Below, one piece after another: positions 33,960 through 44,470 of a DNA stretch of 64,000 nucleotides. The position numbers were made by a program, and so were the translations under genes. This DNA is from Botrytis cinerea B05.10. Taxonomy: Eukaryota; Ascomycota; Leotiomycetes; Helotiales; Sclerotiniaceae. Each line of letters starts with the position of its first letter. Position 1 is the first letter of the stretch. The notes under the pieces were generated by a model. That model searched no databases and had not been told where the DNA came from. It was given only the letters and a program-made list of their open reading frames with translations. The stretch covers positions 2,914,001 through 2,978,000 of the forward strand of contig NC_037310.1 of NCBI RefSeq assembly GCF_000143535.2. Reading direction: 5' to 3'.

Positions 33960-36315
33960 ATGACCTTAGGATTGTGCTATCGCAGGCACTTACTAAGAAA
34001 TGTAAACTTATGTGCACGTAAGGCCGTACCATGGACTCGCACAAACGGTTCCCTCTCATTGCTTGCTGTTCATCGGAGAAGTTTCACCAATACCATTTCT
34101 CGTTTGAATGGAGCAGAAGAACAAGTTAACATTAACACAAATGGCACGCCTTGGAATGAATACAAGGATAGCAGTAAGCAATGATCTTGTAATATTTTGT
34201 CTTTTGCTGATGTCTTCTATAAAGTCACTCTGCCAAAGCCCAATCTCGATCCATTACATCCATGGGAACAATTGCATTCCTTGAATATTGGAAAAAGGGT
34301 CACCGTTACTGGTTTCCTACACAACAAGAAGCAGCTAGGTAAAGGGCTGATATTTGCTACAATAAGTAGAGGGTCTTCAGCAAATTCAGGAATTCAGGTT
34401 GTATTAAAAGATAGCCCCGAAGAAGGGAAGATTAGAGATGCTTTCAAAAGTTTTAAAGACATCAGAGAGCACAGCGCTGTATCTGTGACTGGAATTCTAC
34501 AGTCCAGAGTCAAGAAGCCAGACAAAACAGCAGAGATTGCGCCCGACTCACCGGTTACTGAGGGAGCTTCCGATTCGACTCCTTTAACACGGTCTCAATT
34601 ACTTGCAAATTTTGACATCCATGCCGAAGATGTGAGAGCAATCAATTCATTTCCCAGGGACATTATTGTTGGACCTGCCCAGAAATTTGGGCCTGATTCC
34701 AGGCATCTTGAGGTTCGATTCGAGCCAGATCTTTATGAAAGATTAATGTTTCGGTCAAAGCTAGCTAAATTAGTGAGAAAATATCTATATTCTGTGAGCT
34801 TCGATGAGATTGAGACTCCCATCTTATTCAAATCAACGCCTGAAGGTGCCAGAGAATTCCTTGTCCCTACTAGAAAACCAGGTTATGCATATGCTCTACC
34901 GCAAAGCCCCCAACAATACAAACAAATTTTGATGGCTAGTGGTGTCACCAAATATTTCCAATTTGCTAAATGCTTTCGAGATGAGGATCTTCGTGCGGAC
35001 AGGCAGCCAGAATTCACTCAGGTATTGCACTGCTGAATAAATACAGTCTACGCGTGCTAATGGCAAATAGATTGATATGGAAATGTCATGGGCGGACGGC
35101 CAATATGTCATGCAGACAGTTGAAGAGCTTGTAAAGAGCACGCATAGGCAGATACAGTCTGAACAGCTTGAAGCTGTGCATAGTCTTGAGTTACCGAAAA
35201 CAGACTTTCCAAGGATGACATATGAGGAAGCCATGTCGAAGCATGGGTCTGACAAACCCGATCTCAGAATTTTGGACTTGGTAAACAGATAACCACCATT
35301 CTTAGAACAAAGCTAATGGATACAGATTCATCGAGTGGATTCCATTATTCCAGAAAATCTCAAGGGAATGATGACTTCGATTGAAAATCCTATAATCGAA
35401 GCTTGCAAGTTCCGGCTCAACGGCAATTCTAGGAAGGTACAACAATTCATTCGCAAGTTTATGGATTCTGCAGATGCCGAAACATTCCAGAAAAATCCTG
35501 ATGGTCCCCCTGGAATATTTGTATTCGATCCCAGAAGGCCATTAGAAGGCCTACAAGCATTTGGGTTTGAGGGTGCTGAAACGTTGAAACAACTTTACTC
35601 TTCTCTTCCATCTTCTTCGCACGATAATAATGATCCACGGGGACCTGATGCAACAAGCACATTTGATGAAGGAGATCTACTTATCCTCCAAGCGCGACCC
35701 GAAGCTCCTCATTCCGGCGGCTCCACTACTCTAGGTAAACTCCGGCTCGCACTCTACAAGGCCGCAATTTCAGAACAACTTCTTGCTCCTACTCCAGGAT
35801 TTCGTTATCTCTGGGTCACAGACTTTCCACTCTTTACTCTTAATACTGCCAACCCAACCGATCCTGGTCAAGGCGGCACATCAGGGTTTTCTTCTACCCA
35901 CCACCCGTTTACTGCCCCTAAAACCGCTGATGATATCGAACTCCTGCTCACTGACCCTCTCGCAGTGACCGCAGATCACTACGACCTTGTTCTTAATGGA
36001 GTCGAGCTCGGTGGTGGCTCAAAACGTATCCATTCAGCCGAGATTCAAAAATTCATCATGAAAAGTGTGTTAAAAATGAGCGATGAGAGGATGTCGGATT
36101 TTAACCATTTGTTTGAAGCATTAAGAGCTGGCTGCCCACCTCATGCTGGATTTGCTATTGGCTTCGATAGATGGGTTGCAGTATTGACAGGAAGAGAGAG
36201 TGTCAGGGATGTCATATTCTTCCCGAAAGGAAATAAAGGCGAGGACGCCATGGTGGGAAGTCCGGGACTGATCACAAGCGAGCAAGAGGAAACATATAAT
36301 CTAAAGTCTAGATGA
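33960..36315 (+). CDS. MSD1: Mitochondrial aspartyl-tRNA synthetase (class IIb)
   Basis: Charges mitochondrial tRNA-Asp. Four exons (33960-34173, 34225-35021, 35071-35280, 35326-36315) give 736 aa. The N-terminus is rich in Arg/Ser without acidic residues ([14 protein letters not shown] onward), consistent with a mitochondrial presequence. An OB-fold anticodon domain follows ([21 protein letters not shown]). Class II motifs appear as [26 protein letters not shown] (motif 1), [21 protein letters not shown] (motif 2) and [15 protein letters not shown] (motif 3). The bacterial-type GAD insertion between motifs 2 and 3 is represented by [10 protein letters not shown] through FGFEGAE. The third intron is 45 nt, the shortest in the window. 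Confidence 0.95.
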
Positions 36316-37608
36316 GGCTAGGCCACAAGTGAAAGAGATTCATGAAGATTCATCAACACGAGTAGGATGTATCAATTTTGAACAATAGATCAGATGTACA
36401 ACTACGATCTACAGTCTTGACATGCACCATGGCAGAATTGAGCGGCATTGAGAATTCAATTGGATGTCATAGATATCGCCACTTCCCCCCTCGTTATTAG
36501 CACAAAATAAATGTTACATACATGCCAAACATCACACAAACCAAAATGATTTTTCGCCGCATAACGCGCTTACGAAAATAAAATAAAATGAAATGAAAAG
36601 AAAAGATGATGCAATTTTCTCGTGTAGCCTCAAGCCTACGTGCTATCCAGTCGTGCACCAGTTGCACAATGTATAAGTGTTTTTGAAATTCAAGTCTACA
36701 AACTCATTCGCTTGATTCGCGCGAGCCGAATGCACATCAAAGAACCACGAGGGGCCTACCAAACCAATTATTTCATCTTTCCTCACACGTCGACTCAGGT
36801 ACAATTTGTTGCATCATGCAAGATACCGTCGAAATTGTCATGATGTTTAAACGATGCATGGATGATGTATATATGCATGTGGTGGAACTCCATAATGGAG
36901 AGCGGAGCGGGAATCATCGTGATACGTTTCAGAGCCGGGCTACGTAGGTTGGTAGGTAGGCAGGTAGGCAGGCAGAGCACAATAGAATTAGACAGGACAG
37001 CAAGTCTAAGGGGGAAAAAAAAACTTGTTTGTTGCGTGCCAAGTCGGGATCGAATGTCATTGTACGTCTATCGGTTAATCAATGGTTCGAATCCGTCCGT
37101 TTTGCAATAGATCGTCGTTAGAAGTTCTTTCCTGGATCCGTGTTGGCGAATACTCTCGAGGAATGGATGCAGTATATAGTTCATGGTACGATTAATTGTT
37201 TATGCGGCTTATGGGAGAACAGTTGGTAATGAAATGAATTTATAATGATAAAATTCCCTTGCGTGTATGATACCTCGCGGCCTTGAGCCATTTCGTTCTC
37301 TATCTGACTAGCCTAGGAGCGGATCGTGTATTTATATAATAAACTGTATACACATCTCTCTCTCCTTGCCTTTTTCATCCCCTACCAAGTCCCATTTGAC
37401 ACAAACAATCCTAATCCCAACCCGAGTTATCCTTAGAAAATCGTGATCATAAAACCCATCATTGCATAACCCATCTCGAGTCCGGTTCACGGTGCCCATT
37501 CCTTCAGACTCCTTTTCACGCCACATCATAACTTCTTGTATCCCAGTAAAACACCACCTTTCAGAAAGAAGACCATAACTCCATCAGTCCCGTCACGCCT
37601 AGACATCT
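36316..37608. other. Intergenic region with GGTAGGCA simple repeat
   Basis: A 1.3-kb stretch between converging genes. Around 36945-36977 there are tandem TAGG(T/C) units. A tRNA T-arm-like GGTTCGAATCC occurs near 37084, but no cloverleaf can be built around it. No gene is called. Confidence 0.45.
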
Positions 37609-37968
37609 TTAATTGGCCCACTCAACACCTTGGAAATCTCTTTCTACTTCGTTCCAATGCTCGTCTCTCGCTTGTTGCTGATGTGCGTCGTATTCCTCCA
37701 CGACCCAAGACTTGTAATCTCTGGGTTCGCTCTCATATCGCTTGATTGCTTCAAGTTGATGCTTCTGCTCTGCCGAACCCTTTTGAGATGATCGCGATGA
37801 GGATGAAACTACAGATGAAGATGAAGAGCGTGAGGCGCTTGAGCCATTTTGAGCCTTCTGGGAGGTTGAAGAGGACGTCGCATTTGACTTTGAGGATGCT
37901 GATGGTGTGGAGAGATATTGTTTGGAAGATCTCGAGGAAGAAGAGGAGTTCTGACTTGAGGTGCACAT
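37609..37968 (-). CDS. Small Ser-rich hypothetical protein
   Basis: A 119-aa ORF. The first 65 residues are mostly Ser with Lys, Ala, Gln and Arg. The C-terminal half is charged and looks folded or helical: EQKHQLEAIKRYESEPRDYK, SWVVEEYDAHQQQARDEHWN, EVERDFQGVEWAN. The contrast between a low-complexity N-half and an aromatic, charged C-half argues for a real gene. No signal peptide or membrane segment is seen. I recognise no domain. A short protein with a disordered Ser tail could be a nuclear or stress-related factor, but this is speculation. Confidence 0.55.
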   Translation of the reverse strand: MCTSSQNSSSSSRSSKQYLSTPSASSKSNATSSSTSQKAQNGSSASRSSSSSVVSSSSRSSQKGSAEQKHQLEAIKRYESEPRDYKSWVVEEYDAHQQQARDEHWNEVERDFQGVEWAN

Positions 37969-40664
37969 TGCTAAGGAGATGTCTTTTAGACTGTCTATAG
38001 TCAGATTGATAGTCTGAGTTGTGATTGAATCAAGCAGAGCTGGTGCTGAGGCTTTGAGAAGGCTGGAGAGTGAAGTAATAATGAAGAAGGAAGGAAAGAG
38101 CAGTTAAATAGTGGTGAATTCTCAAGTTTGGCGTGGTCAATGAATGCATATAAATGATACACAGAAACTTAGACGTATGTCTGCCACTGTAATGCTGCAT
38201 ATAGAGTAGGGGATGTGAAACGTTTCCAAGTATGGAGATTAAAGTCTCCGAGCTTTGAGGGTCAAGGATGCATGTAAAGATGTGATTACTATAAAGGGCG
38301 AGAAAAAACAAAGAATGAAGCTCCTCTTGTTGCGATATACGTAGCTGGTGATCCACTATCAATTCAACGGGTGTGCTTTCCAAATTCCAAAAGCTCCTCG
38401 GATTACACGAGGAACACGCCAAAGGGCCCCTTTCTATACCCGACTCGAGTACACAACGCTCAAAGGCTCTGAAAAAGGGCGAATACTACCCGCCCTCAAG
38501 ATCACCGCCCTATAATGATATCATTAAGAAGGGCGGTGAAATCTGGAAATAAACATAGTATCATTGACGACTCCGGCAATTGATCCTACAGGACAAATGA
38601 AGCTTGTTTGAGTGTAATTGTCGCTACCGAGGATCACGACATGAGAATTTTATTTCCCCATGTCTGTTCAATCTCACACCAATTTTTTGAACAGCATTTG
38701 CAAAATCCAATAGTAAATCCCATGTCGGCATTAGTTTAGTCTCGGATATTGGCGGATATGCGGTAGAGGTACAAACGGAAGAGGGCGCTCAGGGCGGTGC
38801 AAGGTATACTGAGGCTTAATTATGTACTTGTCAGACGTGCACACCCAAGGCAGTAAAAAATAGATTAGATTGATTGCTTTTTGTCTCAGAATTCGTGGAG
38901 CATGAAGTCGTGAGGATTTTGAATATGGCATTCGGGTGTAAAATAGTCTCGGGCCGGAAACAGAGTAGCTGAAGGCCCCGAGAATAATGAACACAAACAC
39001 CACTTGTCAAAACAGTTCGGCTCGTTGTGCTGCCTCGATTCGATGATCTTGTCCCTTGGATTCCGGGCCAGACCAAAATCGGAACAGGCCGAGAACATGA
39101 GTAGGTGGCATTTGTGTTCTTGTCCACCCCACGTGGGGTCTGCTATTGGGGGCGAGGATGAAGGCATACGGACGGGAAAGGGGTCCGATGTAGTGTAATA
39201 TGAAGAGTGTTGGGATAAGTGACAACTTCTCACTAAAATGGGAGCGTGAGGCAAAATTAATGCCCAACATCCGCTACCTAATCTAGAATCTTGATCAAAA
39301 AGGGCGGAGGTCAAATGGGTGCGGTTAGATGTGGCGGTCGCGCTCACCAACCGAGATTATGTTAGACTATGCTGGGTGCGACTTTAGGACATTTGATACT
39401 AAAATAGCTAGCTGGGTCATGTGATGCTGGTCCAATGTCGATAGAAGCACATCAATGATTACTAAGAACAATTTCCATTCATATGTGTATCTTTACTAGG
39501 TCCTTACATTGAAATGGATCTTTCTGGTGTCTATCAAAAGGAAAAAATGTGTTAATCAAACCCACAATTGTAATGTGAAATCAGTAACAAGGATATCCAA
39601 TAGACCAAAATATTCAGAGCAGTCACTTATACATCTGTCCCTAAGCTATATTTAAGTGACCACTGGTGATGATACTTGGAGGGAGACTTTACACGTATGT
39701 ATTTGAAACATATCTTGTGCAAGATCCATTCCCAATATTCACCAGCTTCGACAAATTGACAATTCCAAGTTCAGTTTCTCGGATAGTGACATGGTGATTG
39801 ACTTACTAATTTCGGCAATTCTGTATGATAGAGATGTTTCGGTCAGATATTCAGAACAAGATTTAGCAATTCCTCAGTCATCGTCTCAATCACAGCAGCA
39901 TAGGAGTTCGAGCTTCGTGGTAAAAAAATAATTCCGAATGCCGAACTATAATCTCGTTGCCTCTAGTTGGCAGCTGCTACCGACTTAGTTTCTCATTTTC
40001 CCTCTTTGTATAGATTGTTTCTCCCATGATTAATACAGCAAGTCGGTCGATAATCAAGCTAGTATCTATAGTCGAACATCACACTCTATGCTACTTGAAT
40101 TGGGACTTTCCAACCAAGTAGAGGTTTTCTGTATATATTAGCATAGCACATCACAAGGTTCATAATATTAGTTGAATAAGAATGTTGAGGAATGAATAGA
40201 GGGTGTGATATGAGATTTGGATCAAAACTACACAATAAATTACTCAAGACAAAGGGCTCCAACAAAGGAACTAAAGACGAGAAAGAAACGCATACATACG
40301 ACTATAAGCAGGAACCCAACATCGCCATTATAACACAAAAAAGTAGACTCAAGTCTGTATCTAATATCTGGCAAAGTTTATAATACTTGATTTGAAGCCG
40401 AAAAATCGGCGCATTTTGCATAGATGGAGTAAAAACAAAGGCGACAAGCTTGAATTATGGGTTTGTGACTTTTGACGGGACTATTGACCTCACATTCATT
40501 TTATTCTACATGATATTCATACATAAATGGAATTTTATTTTATTATTACAATCGAAGAAGCAAGTAAAGCAAGTACCAGACCTACTATATCTCACTTAAC
40601 AACTTCATATTCACCTGATCTACAGATGAAACGATATAATACTCTATCTTAACCTCCACTCGAC
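37969..40664. other. Gene-poor region with GGGCGG cluster and palindrome
   Basis: A 2.7-kb stretch. Several ORFs of 90-154 codons overlap on both strands without domain features and are not called. Between 38290 and 39310 the words GGGCG/CGCCC recur at least seven times, including a 37-bp interrupted palindrome at 38502-38538. Confidence 0.4.
38502..38538. repeat. Nested palindrome (10-bp GC arms around a 14-bp AT palindrome)
   Basis: The arms TCACCGCCCT and AGGGCGGTGA are exact reverse complements. Between them lies TAATGATATCATTA, itself a perfect palindrome, offset by one base on one side and three on the other. It could be a dimer-binding operator or a transcript hairpin. It lies about 530 bp upstream of the Ser-rich gene. 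Confidence 0.6.
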
Positions 40665-40874
40665 TCAACCACTTGAGCCCTCAGCTGGCGGACCAGATTT
40701 GAGCTTTGATGTTTCTCTCCAGCATTCAATACATACCCTCGTTTCACACATCACTACCACTCGATAGCGAGGACAGAGAGGTGGATGACAATTTGTTGTT
40801 TGCTGCTGACCGCAACCAACCAAATTGAGTGTGAAATGTCCGCAGTAAAAATAAACTTGACGTTCTAAGCACAT
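40665..40874 (-). CDS. Small Cys-rich hypothetical protein (possible zinc-binding)
   Basis: A 69-aa ORF starting MCLERQVYFYCGHF and continuing with GCGQQQTTNCHPPLCPRY, then VVVMCETRVCIECWRE. It has nine Cys and two His in pairs reminiscent of a zinc-ribbon or treble clef (YCGH, CxxC in CIECW). Fungal genomes carry many small proteins beginning MCxxxxxxYxCGH, which I recall but cannot name. The in-frame upstream ATG at 40958 adds a hydrophobic stretch and is less likely. No signal peptide is seen from the chosen start, so it is probably not a secreted effector. The Cys pattern makes chance translation less likely, but there is no second line of evidence. Confidence 0.5.
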   Translation of the reverse strand: MCLERQVYFYCGHFTLNLVGCGQQQTTNCHPPLCPRYRVVVMCETRVCIECWRETSKLKSGPPAEGSSG

Positions 40875-42370
40875 GGCTAAGTATAAAATGGACTGGCATG
40901 GGTTGTTAATAGGTACGATTAATACAGCTTCTATTAAGGGGTACTTTGCAGGTATCAATGTTACTGTGATTTACAGTTGAATATAATAACATGGGCGTGG
41001 AGAATATGTATACATGTGGCAGGGTTGTTTTGTCATTGTTTTAAATGTGAAATCCGCGCGAGTAATAATTGTAGAGACCCAGCTAATAAGCAAAAGCCTG
41101 TGAACAATGCCACAATCTCCACAACTTTGATTAACACATGAATAGTCCGTCGATACTACTATCAACTTGATATATGTGGTAAGGTCGAGTGAATGATGGG
41201 AAATTCATTAGGCCAAGTTGGAGATGTATCTATCTCGAAAAGTCATATCTTGGAAACTATCCCAAGATTCATTCAAAATAGATAAGTAAGACCATGAGAT
41301 TAAAATCACAAAGTTCATCGACAAACACTACTAAAAGCTTGCAGGGAGAATGGAGCTTTCCACAATATCAAGATGTACAGAAGTTATGGCTAAGCGGAGA
41401 TGAGAGCCTTTGAAAGTTAATCTAACAACAGTAACTGGAGACAAGTGTGATAGGGCTGCCACCTTGTAGCAAGAGGAATATACGCCGCCATTTATGTAAA
41501 CTCTTGTGATTTACAAGCAATTGGATGTCATTGTAGGTACACGAAGGTCCTTGTATTTTAAGTACCTCGCCCGGCCTACAATCTGACAATGAGAAGCTAT
41601 CAAGGCCTACCACTCCAAGTAGAGTATCTCAACAATCCAAAAGATTGAATGCATGTTGTAGATTGAAATATCTCTGGAAAATGATAATTTTTAATTATCA
41701 AATTGCAGTTCGGACTATCTAACGCACTGCCTCGAGACTGCTGAGGTTGTTAGCGAGAGAACCTCCCCACGCAATGCTACTGCAAACTGCACAGATTGCT
41801 CGTTCATCAGTTTATATTGATTCGCGTTGCAGATATCGAAAGCTCATCTTCTGAGGTCGAAATGCCATACGTCTGCTTGGGACGTCTGAATAAATAATGT
41901 TCAAGGTATGAAATCAGTGTGGTAGGGTTACTATTCCAGGGATGGAACTCCGCAAAGTGATCTGTGTATGTATTGGACCCTTGCCTCATCAGACCCACCT
42001 CTCCGCCAACACTTCTTCGAACCCCTCAATGTTATAGAGACGGACATCCGAATTATAATACTAACCACTTTTCTGGGTGTATTGAACTTGTTCGCATGCA
42101 TTCATCGTTGATGAGAATTTTAGGATCAGCTCCCACAAATTTCTGAAATACGATCTAGTTTACTGGTTGTCAAAGCACATTAGGAACGTAGCACAAAAGG
42201 CTACCCGTTCTAAATTTAGCATATCTTGATCTTACCTGTCATCAGCACAACAACTTGCACATACATTTACATCTCGTTCTCATACCATACAAGAAATCAC
42301 ATCTTATCCCAAACCCTCCACAATATCCATTGATCTCCCAAGCCACAAACTCCGCTATTGAGAAGCAACA
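40875..42370. other. Intergenic region upstream of FSH hydrolase
   Basis: A 1.5-kb AT-rich stretch. Only short ORFs without features occur. No repeats or RNA genes are seen. Confidence 0.45.
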
Positions 42371-43120
42371 ATGGCTACACACCACGACCCCACACTTGAT
42401 CTTCCTCGGCTACTCTGTCTCCACGGCGGGGGAACAAACGCTCGAATCTTCACCATGCAATGCCGCGTCCTTACTTTGCATTTGAAACCTTATTTCCGTC
42501 TCATATTTGCCGAAGCCCCTTTTGAATCTGGTGCCGGGCCCGATGTTACAAGTGTCTATGGACATTGTGGACCCTTTAAACGCTGGCTGGGCTGGTTACC
42601 AGAACATGAAGTGATAGATACACGTGATGAGGTGATTGCCATCGAAGAGAGTATTGAGAAAGCGATGAGAGAGGATGATGCCAAAGGAGCTACCGGGGAA
42701 TGGGTAGGACTGTTGGGATTTAGCCAGGGTGCGAAGATAGCCGGGAGTTTGTTGTTGAGGAGGCAGATTAGAGAAGAAGGGGGAAGGGACTTGGAGGGTC
42801 ACAATTGGAAATTTGCGGTTTTGATGGCGGGCAGACCGCCATTGTTAAGTATGGAGAGAGATCAAGATAGATGGGGACCGGTGGATGAGAATGACGTTTT
42901 GACTTTGCCAACTATTCATGTTCATGGCTCCAAAGACCCGGGATTGGATTTACATCGAGAATTGCTCAAAATTTGGTGCGACAAAGAAAGCGCGCAAGTT
43001 ATTGAATGGGATGGCAATCATAGAATTCCAATCAAAACCGGAGATGTCGAAGCTGTGGTGAATCCACTGCTCGCATTAGCAGAACAGCTGGGTGTTCTGA
43101 CAGTTGATTTGCCTGTTTGA
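42371..43120 (+). CDS. FSH-family serine hydrolase (alpha/beta hydrolase)
   Basis: A single-exon, 249-aa alpha/beta hydrolase of the FSH1/DUF341 family. The N-terminal strand and oxyanion region is LPRLLCLHGGGTNARIF; FSH proteins typically continue Q(C/T)xxLxxxL as here. The nucleophile is Ser118 in GLLGFSQGAKIAG, the acid is Asp189 in VHGSKDPGLD, and the base is His217 in DGNHRIP. All three triad members are present in the right order. Yeast Fsh1-3 are serine hydrolases of poorly known substrate, and in filamentous fungi relatives occur both alone and as thioesterase-like enzymes in polyketide clusters. No polyketide synthase is nearby, so a cluster role is not indicated. The start is nine residues before the first core strand. 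Confidence 0.93.
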   Translation: MATHHDPTLDLPRLLCLHGGGTNARIFTMQCRVLTLHLKPYFRLIFAEAPFESGAGPDVTSVYGHCGPFKRWLGWLPEHEVIDTRDEVIAIEESIEKAMREDDAKGATGEWVGLLGFSQGAKIAGSLLLRRQIREEGGRDLEGHNWKFAVLMAGRPPLLSMERDQDRWGPVDENDVLTLPTIHVHGSKDPGLDLHRELLKIWCDKESAQVIEWDGNHRIPIKTGDVEAVVNPLLALAEQLGVLTVDLPV

Positions 43121-43515
43121 TTTAACCAAGAATCTATTCCTTGGACTTGGTTTACAGTCGAGTAGCGATGGAGCAAACATAGAAAGCGTTTACCTTTGAC
43201 TTTTTATCTTGAAAAATCTATGCTCGTTTTTGGGCGCAAATAACCTTGACCAAAGCGGGAATATGGGCATCGACAAGCCGACTAAAATGTTCTAGGTAAC
43301 GTGTATGCTTAATCTTTCGCTCCATGCATTCGCTCCGTGTATTTAAATCTGCCTTAACTCCACAACCAAGCAATAGCATAAGCACACAGCTTCACAGGTG
43401 TTTCCTCCGACAGCTCAATCTGCCACTCTGTATTGATTCTCAAAAGAAGTATCTCGATCACCATATAGAACATCAAATCCCTCTACTAAGGTCCACTTGC
43501 CTCAGCAGCAACCTC
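43121..43515. other. Convergent intergenic region FSH hydrolase / BolA
   Basis: This stretch of about 395 bp contains two 3' ends. No feature is seen. Confidence 0.55.
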
Positions 43516-43957
43516 TCATTTGTCCTCTCCTTCCTCCTTTGCCTTTTGCCGTTCCTCTTCCTCGGGTGTCCTCGTCTTCAACTGTAAAGCATGAATGCCA
43601 CCTTCTTTCGCCATCTCCTCTTTCAGTAAAGCATAGACCATTCTATGTCTTGCAGGTTGCATCTTCTTGGTAAACGCTTCCGATACGATCTCGACTCGAA
43701 AATGGGTTTCGTGAGACGTGGAACCAGCCATAGCTTGGTGATGTGAGTGTTTGGATGAATCATTGAATATCTCAAGACGGGTAGGTTTTAACTCTTCTGT
43801 CAGCTAGAATTATATGTTAGTGGAGGCCATAAATAGAGCAAAAATGAGAGAGAGGAATACTTACTCGAGTGCGGATGATATCTTCATATGGAGTATTGGA
43901 TGCCATGACTGTTGATAGATAGCGCCGTGAGACAGCGGGACGAATGATGCGAAGCAT
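43516..43957 (-). CDS. BolA-family protein, probably mitochondrial
   Basis: BolA proteins work with monothiol glutaredoxins in iron-sulfur cluster delivery. Two exons (43957-43865, 43803-43516) give 126 aa. The N-terminus MLRIIRPAVSRRYLSTV is Arg-rich and free of acidic residues, a good mitochondrial presequence, so the first ATG is preferred over MASNTPYED at residue 18. The BolA domain reads RTRLTEELKPTRLEIFNDSS, KHSHHQAM, ETHFRVEIVSEAF, PARHRMVYALLKEEM and GGIHALQLKTRTPEE, with the conserved His of the RHRMVY helix that ligates the shared cluster. It most resembles the BOL1/Uvi31 type. It is head-to-head with the acyl-CoA synthetase gene. Confidence 0.93.
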
Positions 43958-44470
43958 TAAACTATTGCTTTACAATATATTGAGAAGATTGAGAAGATGG
44001 TAATGACGAATGTTTGATTGGAGCGCAAACCGTTCCAATATTGATTGTACGATTGTGTGTTGCATGACAGCCTCGCCAACCATGGCAAGGATTAGGAAAG
44101 AGCCTTGTGGTTTTGAGGCTAGACTTTATCCGAGAACCGGCCCGCATCGTCATTCGTAGCCTTTCCCGAATTTACAATTCTCGAACCTCGAAATCCATCT
44201 TTATTAGTCAAGAATGTTCAGAGCTCTAGACCGTTTATAGACTGGGCATGAGATGTCAACTCTAGACCAAGTGCACTTGTATTATATTCTCAACGCAAGG
44301 TAGATGCAAGAAGGATTACCTAAAAGCAAACTGATCTCGACGGATATACTTACCTATCAATACGTTCTTAAGCAGCATCAACTCCACTTCGGACCTCGGA
44401 CGATTAGCATCTCTCGACAGGCCTCCTTGTAATTCTGTTTTATCTGCCATCCAATGAGCCACCCTTACCA
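43958..44470. promoter_or_regulatory. Shared bidirectional promoter of two mitochondrial genes
   Basis: A 513-bp stretch between BolA (-) and the acyl-CoA synthetase (+), both with predicted mitochondrial presequences. No gene is called here. No specific regulator site is recognised. Confidence 0.4.

Noticed and set aside
37020..37110. tRNA-like T-arm word GGTTCGAATCC preceded by an A-box-like TGCCAAGTCGG
   Set aside because: The 3' acceptor strand CGTTTTG has no complement at the expected distance upstream, and the T-stem has only four pairs. No cloverleaf can be drawn.
38886..39350. 154-codon minus-strand ORF
   Set aside because: Other ORFs overlap it in several frames, none with family resemblance; the GC-rich words reduce stops by chance.
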